From the NCBI GenBank assembly GCA_039707465.1, contig CM077644.1, forward strand, positions 148,334,962 to 148,398,961: 64,000 nt of DNA. Direction: 5' to 3'. Every line of letters starts with the position of its first letter. Positions within the stretch are counted from its first letter, which is position 1. The notes under the pieces are model-generated. The model worked only from the letters and a program-made list of their open reading frames with translations. It did no database searches and was not told the origin of the DNA. The translations under genes and the position numbers were made by a program. Of the stretch, positions 1 through 10,254 are shown piece after piece. The DNA comes from Rhabdophis nuchalis (taxonomy: Eukaryota > Chordata > Lepidosauria > Squamata > Natricidae).

Positions 1-204
1 TATGGTTTATCTGCCTTGTTGCTAAGACAATAGCTAACAATGGGTTGCTTGTTATCCAAATTTTTTTAATCATCTTTTTTGTTGCACATGTCCTCAGACT
101 GTTTCGCTTCCCTTTAAGCTTGAAATCAAGCTTCTATAAAATACGAAATGAGCTGTTGGCTGTTTGCTGATGTTGGGGCTTTGGTGATTTTGGATTGACA
201 GCAC

Positions 205-503
205 CCTCCAATCAGAGGTGGGTTGTTCCCAGTTCGGCTGAACCGGTAGTGAAATTCAGGCCTGGGTCGCAGAACCAGCAGCGATCCAGGACTGCCACAG
301 CCCCAAACAGGTTCCTTGGCGCTGCTGGGCTGTTGCCATGTTGTTTTCTAGTGATTGCACGTGCACAGTTCACTGTAAATTGTTCTGCACATGCGCAAAG
401 AACAATTTACTTTGAACAGCGCACATGTGTGCAGCACGCATCTGGTGCGTGTACAGGTTGCAAACCGGTAGTAAAACTGGCAGCAACCCACCCTGCCTCC
501 AAT
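205..503. mobile_element. hAT-type MITE (GTGGTGGG family) with 8-bp TSD
   Basis: The element runs 213-495, opening CAGAGGTGGGTTG and closing CAACCCACCCTG, and is flanked by the direct repeat CCTCCAAT (205-212 and 496-503). An 8-bp target duplication and CAG/CTG termini are the hallmark of hAT transposons. No transposase is encoded, so it is non-autonomous. The interior contains CCGGTAGT and 'gcacatgcgc' blocks shared with the other copies in the window. Confidence 0.8.
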
Positions 504-1357
504 GTAATTGAGGGCGGGGGGGGGGGGGGGCTTCCGACAAGTTTGCAAACCAAACCAATTAACTATTGGCTTGACTCCAGTTCTAGAAGAAGGACTGACT
601 GGGGAAGATATGTATGGATTGTTTTTACTGAAACAACAGAATAAAATCTCTTCCATTGTTAAGAACTGAATTTCCTGCATGGTTAGGATTTTTGTTAGGA
701 TTGCCTGAATTTCAGTGTACATGGATACAGAGGGGCAGTTTTGCAACTTCACTAGAACAAAGAAGAGGCAGGATTTTAATATATGTTTTCTTTGCCATAA
801 AAAAAACCTGCTGTGTATCCTTTCAATGATCAATGCATCTATCCTATACAATTTGGGCCCTTGTAACTGATGTCTCCTCTCCTCAGTTGAGTCTAAAAAT
901 AATTCTTGGCATTCACGAGGCAATCTTTAACATATATTAGTTTCCTAATCAAAAGCAACCTTGTGAGAACTGTAAAATGATATTTTGCTAAGTCAGTCAT
1001 GGGGCTTAATAATGCCATGCTAGAAGCTAAGAGTTAAGTCTTCCAGCTTTGATAGGTTTAATGTTTCTAGAATAAATTCAAATTACTGCTCTTAATATTA
1101 TTAACATTTGCTAACAAAAAAATAAGAAAGCATTACTTTAAAAAAAACTGTGACAAAATACAAAAGATGTTAAAAACATCTTCATGTGAATCAAACAAGC
1201 TTGATGGCCTTTGCATTTGAAAACATAGGAAGGGAACAACAAAGGTTGTGGGTGCCAAAACAAAGGTTACGTTCTGCCAAAAAGGTCCTTACATGTTGAT
1301 GGGATCAAAAGAAGCATGTCTTAGAAGTTCTCAAGCCATGGATAGCAAAAAGCAGGT
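504..1357. other. Unassigned AT-rich stretch
   Basis: No gene or recognisable repeat is seen. It starts just after the first MITE with a run of about 14 G (516-530) and is otherwise AT-rich. Reading frames here are short and lack protein-like composition. Confidence 0.5.
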
Positions 1358-1608
1358 CTTCTGATCAGTGGTGGGTTTCTAACCGGTTTACTACCGGTTT
1401 GCTTATAGGGCATTTTGCGTGCCCGCTGCTCGCTTTACTCGTTGATTGAAAACTGTTCTGCACATGCGCAGAAACATGCCGGTGATGGCAGAAAAGACCG
1501 GGGAACCGGTTCGGGGGTGTGGCAAGCCTGGATCGCTGTCAGTTCCAGTGACCCAGGCCACCATAACAAACCAGGCCGAACTGGTAGGAACCTACCACTG
1601 CTTCTGAT
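1358..1608. mobile_element. hAT-type MITE (GTGGTGGG family) with 8-bp TSD
   Basis: The element is 1366-1600 (235 bp), from CAGTGGTGGGTTTC to GAACCTACCACTG, flanked by CTTCTGAT on both sides (1358-1365, 1601-1608). It contains ACCGGTTT blocks near both ends and a 'gcacatgcgca' block. It is non-autonomous. Confidence 0.85.
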
Positions 1609-2671
1609 ATCTCAAAGCTCCAAGCTACTTATGGTTTTATAGATTACTAGGTGATAACCTGGCATAGCCTGGGTATGTATTTATCCCAATCCTGTATTAA
1701 AGGGAGCCCTCTTGATGAGTACTGCAAAGCCGTTACCATGGCAACTGCACTGTACTGTACAGTAGAAGCCATTTTAAGGCACAACAGGCTATATCTTAAC
1801 AAAACTTGAATCCAAACTCCACACCATCACTGTCAAAAGTACTGTGACTTGACACTATAGATATAATTCAGTCCTTTTCATTTCAGTGGCCCAGGCATTC
1901 TGAAGTTATACTGGAACACACATGGACACACATGGACACACCCCAAGTGGTGTTAGGGGTGTCTTACCCCCACCCCCCCCAGTATTTGTTTCCAGAGAGT
2001 AAGTCATCTGTGTACCAAGTTTGGTTGAAATTGCTCAAGGCATTCCAGAGTTTTGCTGGAACACACACACACACACACACACAGATATTTTAATAGGTAT
2101 AGAAAATCATTTGCAGATGAAATTAAAGAACAGTTCAGAAGCCTAGTATACAGGGTCCTTGTTAAAGGATGACTGAAGAGGATACCTTGTGCCTGGAAAA
2201 GCATTAAGGGATGGCTGAAAACCAACTTTTTTCAGTGGAGGAGTTTTGTATGAATTCAATCCTCTTTTCTTTCTATCAGGTTATGTTTAACTGTTGAGAG
2301 TTAGGACTCAGAGATATAAAACTTCATTTTTCTGACACACAGAAAGTACAAGCCAAAGGAGTTAATGGAAGTTCCACTGAACACTCATACTTAGCTCAGA
2401 TTAAAAAGCTTGGTATAACTATGTAGGTTGGATTCTACAATCTCATCTTAAAATAATTCTCATGGTGACCATTATGGATATTATAGAGCAGTGGGGGGTG
2501 GGGGGGAGGGAAACGTGAACAAGAAATGATTGGGAAGTTTATTACAAAGGGCTAATTTTACTGTAGTACTCACTAATATGACTAAAATAGAAATGTTCAT
2601 AGGTCCCGAATCCAAGATGGCACAAAAGAGTCAAAAGTCATGGAGAAATTCAAAACAATAGCGGGAGGATT
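1609..2671. other. Unassigned; diverged repeat with (AC)n
   Basis: Two related blocks, about 1890-1930 and 2030-2085, each read 'ggcattc...gag/aagtt...ctggaacacac'. The second runs into an (AC)n microsatellite (about 2060-2083), and the first into a 15-bp 'acacatggac' duplication. This looks like the 3' end of an unidentified retroelement. There is a G-rich run at 2490-2510. No gene is seen. Confidence 0.35.
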
Positions 2672-2850
2672 TATGTCTGATCTTATTGAGCTCAGGAAAG
2701 CTAAGCAGGACTGGATTGGTTGGTATTTGAATGGGAGACCACCAGGAATACTCAGGTTTGCAGACTGAGGATTAAAAATAATATTCCCAAAGAAGGCAGT
2801 GGTAAAACACCTTTCTCTAATTGCTACTAACTCTGAGACCTCCATAAGGA
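2672..2850 (+). repeat. 5S rRNA-derived SINE / 5S pseudogene
   Basis: About 2674-2765 matches roughly the last three quarters of vertebrate 5S rRNA. 'AGCTAAGCAGG' corresponds to box A and 'GAATGGGAGACCACC' to box C, with the spacing of the real gene. The first ~40 nt of the 5S gene are missing or too diverged. The DNA after it ('ggcagtggtaaaacacct', about 2793) resembles the tail carried by 5S-derived SINEs rather than a 5S terminator. It is therefore read as a SINE3-like retroposon head, with a plain 5S pseudogene as the alternative. Several substitutions make a functional 5S gene unlikely. Confidence 0.65.
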
Positions 2851-2944
2851 TGTACTCATGTAGCAGCCAAAAGCTGAGCTGAGTGTCAGATTTTACCTTC
2901 AAATTGCAGCTCTCATTGCTTAAAGTTTAGATTTTCTTAAATGT

Positions 2945-3337
2945 AGGTAGTCCTTGACTTATGGCCACAATTGAGCCCAACATTTCCATTGCTAAGCAAG
3001 GCAATTGTTAAATGAGTTTTGCCCCATTTTATTACCTTTCTTGCCACAGATTTGAAGTGAATCACTGCAGTTATTAAGTTAGTAAAATGGTTGTTAAGTG
3101 AATCTGGCTTTCCCATTGACTTTGCTTGTCCGAAGGCTGCAAAAGGTGATCTCATGACCTCAGGTCACTGCAACCATCATAAGTACAGGCCAGTTGCAAG
3201 TGTCTGAATTTTGGTCACGTGACTGTGGGAATGCTGCAATGGTTGTAAGTGAGAAAAATGGTCATAAGTCACTTTTTTCAATTCCATTGCAACTTTGAAT
3301 GGTCACTAAATGAATGGTTTAAGTCTAGGACTACCTG
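2945..3337 (+). mobile_element. TIR MITE (CAGGTAGTCC family), complete
   Basis: The element begins AGGTAGTCCTTGACTTA and ends in the inverted form TAAGTCTAGGACTACCTG, giving about 17 bp of imperfect TIR. The interior is made of recurring 'ttgttaagtga' and 'cactgcaaccatcataag' segments. At least six other full or partial copies lie in this window. Better-kept copies are flanked by TA, which suggests a Tc1/mariner-type TSD, but the superfamily is not certain. No coding capacity. Confidence 0.7.
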
Positions 3338-3534
3338 CACAAATTGAATGGAGTGCAACAATCTAGGTGACCTCTAGGTAGTAAATGAAGGACATATCAA
3401 ATTTTAATTCTTTGCTCCCTCTTCCCTGGCTTAACTTTTGCAACCCAAGTACAATACAGTCTTGCTTTTTTCCTACTCATTTATTTTGGTAAAATCTAGC
3501 GCAGGAAGAGTTTTGGAGAAGCGAAAAGCATGAA

Positions 3535-3733
3535 CAGGTAGTACTAACTTAATAATCACAACTGGGACCAGAATCTCAATCACTAAGTGAAGTGGTCATT
3601 AAGCAAGACTTTGTGTGACTGCTTAACAACTGAGCCACTCAACGACCACAAACCTGACACTGTGTGTGTGACGTTTTACAACTTTGAATGTTTGCTAAAT
3701 GACCAGTTGTAACTTGTAAATCAAGGACTACCT
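3535..3733 (+). mobile_element. TIR MITE (CAGGTAGTCC family), internally deleted
   Basis: Starts CAGGTAGTACTAAC and ends AATCAAGGACTACCTC. The centre is shorter than in the ~390-bp copies and diverged ('taagtgaagtggtcattaagc', 'gctaaatgaccagttgtaac'). Confidence 0.55.
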
Positions 3734-3907
3734 CTATGTTTCTAACATTTTGATTAATCCTAACAAAAGTATAAGTATAAATCTGGACTTATTTGGATTT
3801 CACTATTGTCCTTAGCTTAAAGCCTGACAGCAATCAAAATAAGTCCAAATCTTTATTGCTTATACCTAATAGACAGATTCTCACCAGACTAGAGCTATAA
3901 TCTTCTA

Positions 3908-4126
3908 ACCTAATACAGGGGTGGGTTCGGCAGGCACTACGGCCAGTTCGCTCGTGTGTGCGCCCTGCGCATGGGCATGCTTGATGTCTGCTATGTATGC
4001 TTGATGCACACTGCACACGCATGCACAGGCCTGGGTCACTGCCGATTCCAGCAACCTAGGCCACCAAACCGCTACCAGTTCGGCCGAACTGGTCCAAACC
4101 ACTAGGAACCCACCACTGACCTAATA
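3908..4126. mobile_element. hAT-type MITE (GTGGTGGG family) with 8-bp TSD
   Basis: The element is 3916-4118, from CAGGGGTGGGTTCGG to GAACCCACCACTG, with the direct repeat ACCTAATA at 3908-3915 and 4119-4126. About 200 bp and non-coding. Confidence 0.85.
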
Positions 4127-4630
4127 GATATCCCGTGGGAGATTCTAAGATGTGGCTTCCCTGAACCTCTCCCTTCCTTCCTCAGTCAGCTCAGGACTGC
4201 ACAGTCTCTTAATTTGGGCTTCTTTTTGGAATATACCACTTCCCACCTCGAAAATCATGGTGCTCTCGTTGGAATCTTCCCCCCGCCCCACTTCCCTATG
4301 CACATTCCATCACAATACTTCACAACTCTTAAGGAATATTGTGTTCACCAAAGTGATGGTTGCTAAGCATTTATTTTATTATAATTTATTATTATTATAT
4401 AAGGGAATCTGTATGAACTGACTTTTTACCAATATAGTACCTTTGAAGATGCATTCATTGTATATAAGCCACATACACATCTCAGGGTATAAACCGTATT
4501 CTATATACAAGCTATATATAAGGAGAAGAGTTTTGACCAATTGCACACCAGACTTACAATATGGAAACTGAATATCTGTGCAGAGCAATGAATCATCAGT
4601 AGTAAGGTACCACATGTATTTGTATTTCCG
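4127..4630. other. Unassigned stretch
   Basis: No gene or repeat recognised between two MITEs. There is a short AT-rich tract at 4370-4400. Confidence 0.45.
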
Positions 4631-4934
4631 TTGTATACCAGAAGTGGTATTCAGCAGGTTCTGACCAGTTCTAGAGAACTGGTAGCGGAAATTTTGATTA
4701 GTTCAGAGAACTAGTAAATACCACCTCTGACTGGCCCAGCCCCCATCTATTCTCTGCCTCCTGAGTCCCAGCTGATTGGGAGGGAATGGGGATTTTGCAA
4801 TAACCTTCCCTGGAGTGGGGAGGGAATGGAAATTTCACAGTATCCTTCTCCTGCCATGTCCACCGAGCCACACCCACCAAGCCACACCCTCAGAACCGGT
4901 AGTAAAAAATTTGAACCCCACCACTGTTGTATAC
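4631..4934. mobile_element. hAT-type MITE (GTGGTATTCAG subfamily) with 8-bp TSD
   Basis: The element is 4639-4926, from CAGAAGTGGTATTCAG to GAACCCCACCACTG, with TSD TTGTATAC at 4631-4638 and 4927-4934. This subfamily differs inside from the CAGTGGTGGGTTTC copies. It carries an internal 'aataccacctctg' (about 4718-4730), itself an inverted terminus, followed by 'ctccca...ggaatgg' blocks. Related copies are at 16656, 42201 and 45275. Confidence 0.85.
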
Positions 4935-6021
4935 GAATACATACCACACAGCTCCCAAGACCTGACCAGTTTACAGTAGGGGATTGAAATGGAACCAATC
5001 AAACAATTCCAAGAAGTTCCATCCAATATAACAATGGAAGGCTACTCTGTCACCATAAAATACCTTGAATCATTAAAACCTCAATACATCAAACTCCTAC
5101 ACAGAGAGCACTGTCTTCCTGGCTTTGTCAGAAGGGTACAAGGCATATTCCTTGAAGCAAGTTCTGTCACCCAAGATAGGTCACCACAAAAAAAGACTCC
5201 TTTGGGGTCCATGGCCCAGAGCTATTTGTGAGGAGGGAAACAGGCTTCAACAAGTCAACTAAAGACCTAGCATCTGCTTTTTCACATACACTCATTTTAA
5301 GTTAGTTTTAAACTTGCTTTGCATATGATCCCCATACTTAGACAGGGAGAAAGAGCAGCTGGTCATCGTCATGTATGAGCTAAATTGAGACCATATGTCT
5401 TTCTAAAAGCACCAAGGATAAGTTACTGGATTCAATCATACTTGTAGTAGGAAAGAATAATTTCTTCCTTTTTCAAAGATTATGACAAGAAAAATTGTCA
5501 TATCTTATGGAAGAAATGATAATGAGTCTGGCTCAAAACCCATCAGATAAATGTCAAAAAATGAACCTTCAGATTGCAGATGTGGAACTCTAATATTTTA
5601 GAACATATCTCTACATTAAAGATTGCTTATGATTAGAAAACCAGCCCTGAAGATTAAGGGCTACCCTGAATCCCTCCCTCCTAATAGATTTGATTTTTTC
5701 ATCTTTTGAAGTGAATTTTTAATCGGTAAGGATGAGCATTTGAGAGTAATGTTCTTCAGCTATAGTTTGAAGCGGTTCAGAGCATTATCATATCAACATG
5801 ATACTATTTTGTTCCTATCTCATTCTTCTGCATATGTACAGTTATAGCCCTACTGATATTTTTTTCTGGATTAATTCACATGAGACATGAATTCTCCAAA
5901 TATACTTGGCGCATCTGCATTCAATTACTGATAATATCTCAAAACATGGAAGGATAACTATACTGTACAAGTGAATTACAAAGAATAGTGTCATCTGATG
6001 ATCAGGTACATATTCATTCAG
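4935..6021. other. Unassigned AT-rich stretch
   Basis: No recognisable exon, RNA gene or repeat. An 80-codon frame at 4989-5231 has no family features I recognise and starts just outside a MITE. Confidence 0.4.
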
Positions 6022-6092
6022 AATTATTTATTTTATTTTATTTATTTTATTCAATTTATATCCCGCCCTTCTCCGAGAGGACCCAGGGCGGC
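6022..6092 (-). repeat. L2-like LINE 3' end (tail only)
   Basis: A (TTTTA)n tract (about 6023-6050) leads into 'atcccgcccttctccgag' and 'acccagggcgg', the reverse complement of the terminal ~45 bp of the L2-like elements in this window. It is extremely 5'-truncated. Confidence 0.7.
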
Positions 6093-6356
6093 GACCCAGA
6101 ATTGTTCATTAATTATGAACTAATTATCAGTTAACAGCCAGAGTGCTTAGAATGCAGTATTGCAGGTTAACTCTGCCCACTGCCAGAAGCTTGAGACTCC
6201 TTGCCAAGTTTTGCAGAGGACCCAGGGCAGCAACCCAGAATTGTTCATTAATTATGAACTAATTATCAGTTAACAGCCAGAGTGGTTAGAATGCAGTATT
6301 GCAGGTTAACTCTGCCCACTGCCAGAAGCTTGAGACTCCTTGCCAAGTTTTGCAGA
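6077..6356. repeat. 139-bp tandem duplication
   Basis: 6077-6215 and 6216-6356 are near-identical head-to-tail units starting 'gaggacccagggcgg' / 'gaggacccagggcag' and ending 'gccaagttttgcaga'. The unit begins inside the L2 tail and extends into downstream sequence, so the duplication followed the L2 insertion. Confidence 0.85.
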
Positions 6357-6522
6357 TCTCGGCCTGTCAGCTCCCTAAGCCAGATAAGGTCTGTATCTGT
6401 AAATCCTCCCTTGAAAGTCTTTGCTGTATGTGAATGAGAGGAATTCACAGTAACTAATAAAAGGTTTTTTTTGTCAGGACAAGGAGTTTGCTTCATGCTC
6501 TCGGGAAGCCTCGGTCAGAACA
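6242..6522 (+). other. Possible solo-LTR-like segment
   Basis: From TGTTCATT (6242; also 6103 in the first tandem unit) to TCAGAACA (6522) the ends are TG...CA with a 5-bp inverted repeat (TGTTC/GAACA), and an AATAAAAG signal lies near 6455. These are LTR-like traits, but no TSD, PBS or paired LTR is visible, so this is only a suggestion. Confidence 0.25.
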
Positions 6523-6755
6523 GTTCAGATGCTTCCTTTTGAGGGCATTATCTCTGTAGATGACCAAGGCTGTCCATGGAATTGATCAATACCAGTCAAC
6601 CAAGCACGCTTTACACTCATTTCCCAACAATCCTCAAGTTCTGGTTGACTGGCATTCAAATTGTTCTGCTGGTTGCCCTTAAGCCTTGAAGTTCCCTCCA
6701 ATGGATGTCTGTTCTCAGTTTTTTGCTAACCACCTGTATAACCCTGGTAGAAAGA

Positions 6756-6800
6756 TATTTATTTATTTATTTATTTATTTTATTAAATTTATACCCCGCA
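6756..6800 (-). repeat. (TTTA)n with L2-like 3' end remnant
   Basis: An (ATTT)n tract at about 6758-6781 is followed by 'attaaatttataccccgc', the reverse complement of the L2-like 3' terminus. Confidence 0.5.
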
Positions 6801-7021
6801 GTCTTTGGTGTATAATTTTTACTAGTTGTGTAAATTAATCCCTCTTTCATAACCTTTAAATAACTTTGGTTGTTATGGCTTTGACCTTCTTCTTCTGAGG
6901 CTCTTTTGTTTATTTTTTGTGCTTCAGAGAAATGCTAACATTTAATTCTTGCAACCCATCCAGAATTCTTTAGAGAACGACCGTTGACTTACCTGAACGG
7001 TCCTTCTATGTGTGCTGCGAA

Positions 7022-7124
7022 GGGGAATCCAAAGCATGGGTTTAACATAGCCCTCTAGCCTAGAGACGACTGAGTTATTTGAATGTTGGCCACACCTCCT
7101 CCTTCCGCACATGCTCAGTTTATT
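7022..7124. repeat. DIRS left inverted terminal repeat
   Basis: 103 bp matching the reverse complement of 12773-12875 with one visible mismatch (t/c at about 7115). Outside it, 6973-7021 is the left-end-specific extension that the internal complementary region copies. Confidence 0.92.
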
Positions 7125-7245
7125 TATACGAAGGTAAGCCGTCCAAGAACACCACTGGTCCGAGCGACAATGAGACAAGTCCGGTGCACAGTCACAAGTC
7201 AGGTAAGGAAGGTTCCGAACAGCCGAAGCCGAAACGGGCGGGGTT

Positions 7246-7336
7246 GGATTCCCCTTCGCAGCACACATAGAAGGACCGTTCAGGTAAGTCAACGGTCGTT
7301 CTCCTGTGTGCTGCTTTGGGGAATCCAAAGCATGGG
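7246..7336. repeat. DIRS internal complementary region (ICR)
   Basis: 7246-7303 is the exact reverse complement of the left outer end (6973-7030, 58 of 58), and 7299-7336 is the exact reverse complement of the right outer end (12857-12894, 38 of 38). The two halves overlap in the 5-nt TTCTC. This fused copy of both ends is the template that DIRS elements use to regenerate termini and circularise cDNA. It sits 20 nt past the stop codon of the recombinase frame. Confidence 0.95.
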
Positions 7337-7356
7337 ACATGCCAAAGCTGTAGACT

Positions 7357-10254
7357 TCAGGGGCGGGAGCGAGGCTGTTCAGGAGTTGCAGGTGTGGCCA
7401 CAACCCTCTGGAGCACTCTCCGCCCAAAGGCAGCCTCCGCCGAGGCATAAGAGTCAATCCGATAATGTCGTATAAAGGGCGAGGGAGAAGACCATGTCGC
7501 CGCTCTGCAAATGTCCTCCACAGACGCTTGTGCCGCCCAAGCCGCAGAAGTGGCAGCGCTCCTGGTGGAATGCGGAATGATGCGGCTGGGAACTGGACGG
7601 GAACGACTGTCATAGGCCAGGGCAATACAAGCCTTGATCCAGCGGCCTATCGTGTTGGGTGATACCTTTTGACCCATGGAGGCTGGCTGGAACGATACGA
7701 ACAGGGCCTCCGAACGGCGGAAAGAAGCCGTACGTTTGATATAGCGACGGAGTGCCCTACGAACGTCCAAATGATGCCATTGACGCTCCAGTTGCCGCGA
7801 AGGGTGCGGACAGAAGTCCGGAAGAACCAATTCCTGTGCCCTGTGGAACGGTGTGTTGATCTTCGGGAGGAAGGCCGGGTCAAGGCGAAGCACAACCGTG
7901 TTCGGATGGAAAATACAGAGATCTTCACGAATCGATAGCGCAGCCAGTTCCGAGACCCTCCGTGCGGACGTAACCGCCACAAGAAACGCCGTCTTCAGTG
8001 TTAGCAAACGCAGGCTGATAGTCCTAAGTGGTTCGAACGGGGCCGCAGTGAGAGCTTGGAGCACGAGTGGCAGATCCCAAGTGGGATAACGATGTACGAC
8101 GGGTGGACAGATGTTAGAAGCGCCCTTCAAAAAACCGCGGATCCTGGGGTGACGAGCTAGAGACCGAGACCCCCCGCATACCAACACCGTGGACAAGGCA
8201 GCCGTCTGCCGACGGAGCGAGTTAGGCGCAAGTCCTTTCTCCAAGCCCGTCTGGAGGAAATCCAGCACCTGTGGGATGGTTGCCCTCAATGGGTCCACGT
8301 GAGCTGTGTGACACCAAGAGCAAAAGGTGCGCCAGGTGGCCTCATATATGCGGAGTGTGGACGGACGTCTGGCCGCCTGTATTGTTGCGATGACTTTGTC
8401 CGAGAAATGTTGCTTCAGTAGGAGAGCCCGCTCACATGCCACACGGCTAGCTGTAGGAGTTGAGGGTCCGGATGGACCAGAGGCCCCTGGGACAGAAAGA
8501 TTTGGTCGTCCGGAATGCGCCATGGAGGTGATACGGACAGGTGAACCAGGTCTGCATACCATGGGCGTCTGGGCCACATCGGGGCGACCAGAAGGACCTC
8601 CGCCCGTTCTGCCAAGATCTTCTGTATGACGACAGGCACTAGGGGAAGCGGAGGGAAGGCATAAAGTAGTGTCTCCGGCCATGGACTGCGGAGTGCGTCT
8701 GTGGCCTCCGCTCCTGGCGTCCGGAACCTGGTGAAGAAACGCTCCAGCTGCGCGTTGTGGGGCTGAGCAAAGAGGTCCACCTGCGGCCTGCCGAACCTGC
8801 GTGAGAGGTCCTGGAAAAGGGAGGGGTGCAATTGCCACTCCCCCTGATCGACTGTGGCTCTGCTCAGCCAGTCTGCCTGTGTGTTGGAGACACCTGAGAT
8901 GTGTTCCGCCCTGAGGGACAAGAGATGTCTCTCCGCCCAGTGCAAGAGAAGGTCGGACTCCCGTAGGAGAGCCCTGGAGTGGGTTCCCCCTTGGCGATTC
9001 ACATGAGCTTTGGAGGCCACATTGTCCGTCAGGACCAGGACGTGGGAGGCTGACACTGTCGGTCGAAACTCTCGGAGGGCCAGGCGTATGGCGCGGAGCT
9101 CCAGCCAGTTGATACTGTTGCGCAGTTCCTGAGGCGACCACCTGCCCTGCGCCACCAGGCCTTCGGAATGAGCTCCCCAACCGAAGAGGCTCGCATCGGT
9201 CGTCACCACGACCCGCTCCGGCTCCTTGAACAAACACCCCCTGGTGAGGCTGGAGGACATCCACCATCGCAGGGACTGCCGGACCTTGGGTGGTAGACGT
9301 GTCCTGGCGTTGGAATGGCTGGTGTGATTCCGCTGAAATGGAAGCAGAAACCACTGCAGTGGGCGTGCGTGAAACCGGGCCCAGGGGACGACGTCGATGC
9401 AAGAGATCATCTTCCCCAGGAGCTTCGACAGGGAAGCCAGAGAGGGCGATCTCAGTCGGAGAGTCTGCGAGACCAATTCCCTGAGGCTTTGACGCCTCTC
9501 CTGGGATAGGGAGACGATGCAGCGGTCCGAGTCTAGAACCGTACCCAGGTGAAGAAGAGACCTGGTCGGGTTTAGGTGGCTCTTTGGAAAGTTCAGGACG
9601 AATCCGTGGAGCTGCAGAGACTCTATCGTAACTTGGAGGTCTCGGTGGGCCAGGCGTTGAGAAGATGAGAGGACCAATATGTCGTCCAGGTAACAATTGA
9701 CCCTTACCGGCACCGAACGTAGAGAAGCCGCGACCACCGCCAGCAGCTTGGTGAAGGTGCGCGGTGCCGAAGAAAGGCCGAACGGGAGGGCCCGATACTG
9801 ATAATGCCGGCCGGCAAACTGAAATCTGAGGAACCGCCGGTGAGCCGGGTGGATGGGCACGTGGAGGTATGCCTCCTTGATGTCTATGGAGGTCATGTAA
9901 TCTCCCTGGCGTATAGACAATAAAATGCTTTTTAATGACTGCATTTTGAATTTGCGATATTTTAGGTAGTAATTGAGCCGTTTCAAATCGAGAATAGCTC
10001 GCCAACCCCCCGAGCCCTTTGGCACCAGGAACAGGATCGAGTAGAACCCCGATCCTGCCTGACCCTGGGGCACCTGTTCGATGGCCGCGATGTCCAAGAG
10101 ATGTTTGATTTCGGCTTCCATGAGTTGCCGCTTGGACGGGCACCTGGGTATTGGGCACCTTATGAAGCGTCTCGGGGGGAGAGAGAGAAATTCTAGGGTG
10201 AGACCCTGGGTCACAGTTTGAAGGGCCCAGGCGTCTGATGTAGTCTCGGCCCAT
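7357..10254 (-). CDS. DIRS tyrosine recombinase (C-terminal third of a 965-codon open frame)
   Basis: Residues about 611-965 (genomic about 8424-7357) form a lambda-integrase-type tyrosine recombinase. There is an N-terminal SAM-like helical part ('PSTLRIYEATW', 'TAALSTVL'), then the catalytic Arg in 'TSARRVSEL' (R765/766), the H-x-x-R box 'PHSTRS' (H895, R898), W921, and the nucleophile Tyr in 'RHYRID' (Y931). It would integrate the circular cDNA. Residues 1-610 overlap the RT/RNase H frame in another phase, have low-complexity S/P/R/G composition, and show no domain I recognise. The true start is therefore uncertain and may be near 8460, where the RT frame ends (8415). The frame is in phase with gag: only the gag TGA (10306-10308) and 17 sense codons separate gag from the ATG at 10254. 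No internal stop or frameshift is seen. Confidence 0.88.
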   Translation of the reverse strand: MGRDYIRRLGPSNCDPGSHPRISLSPPETLHKVPNTQVPVQAATHGSRNQTSLGHRGHRTGAPGSGRIGVLLDPVPGAKGLGGLASYSRFETAQLLPKISQIQNAVIKKHFIVYTPGRLHDLHRHQGGIPPRAHPPGSPAVPQISVCRPALSVSGPPVRPFFGTAHLHQAAGGGRGFSTFGAGKGQLLPGRHIGPLIFSTPGPPRPPSYDRVSAAPRIRPELSKEPPKPDQVSSSPGYGSRLGPLHRLPIPGEASKPQGIGLADSPTEIALSGFPVEAPGEDDLLHRRRPLGPVSRTPTAVVSASISAESHQPFQRQDTSTTQGPAVPAMVDVLQPHQGVFVQGAGAGRGDDRCEPLRLGSSFRRPGGAGQVVASGTAQQYQLAGAPRHTPGPPRVSTDSVSLPRPGPDGQCGLQSSCESPRGNPLQGSPTGVRPSLALGGETSLVPQGGTHLRCLQHTGRLAEQSHSRSGGVAIAPLPFPGPLTQVRQAAGGPLCSAPQRAAGAFLHQVPDARSGGHRRTPQSMAGDTTLCLPSASPSACRHTEDLGRTGGGPSGRPDVAQTPMVCRPGSPVRITSMAHSGRPNLSVPGASGPSGPSTPTASRVACERALLLKQHFSDKVIATIQAARRPSTLRIYEATWRTFCSWCHTAHVDPLRATIPQVLDFLQTGLEKGLAPNSLRRQTAALSTVLVCGGSRSLARHPRIRGFLKGASNICPPVVHRYPTWDLPLVLQALTAAPFEPLRTISLRLLTLKTAFLVAVTSARRVSELAALSIREDLCIFHPNTVVLRLDPAFLPKINTPFHRAQELVLPDFCPHPSRQLERQWHHLDVRRALRRYIKRTASFRRSEALFVSFQPASMGQKVSPNTIGRWIKACIALAYDSRSRPVPSRIIPHSTRSAATSAAWAAQASVEDICRAATWSSPSPFIRHYRIDSYASAEAAFGRRVLQRVVATPATPEQPRSRP

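Noticed and set aside
195..923. Overlapping 149- and 191-codon frames as an exon
   Set aside because: They traverse a complete hAT MITE and a poly-G run, on opposite strands, with no domain.
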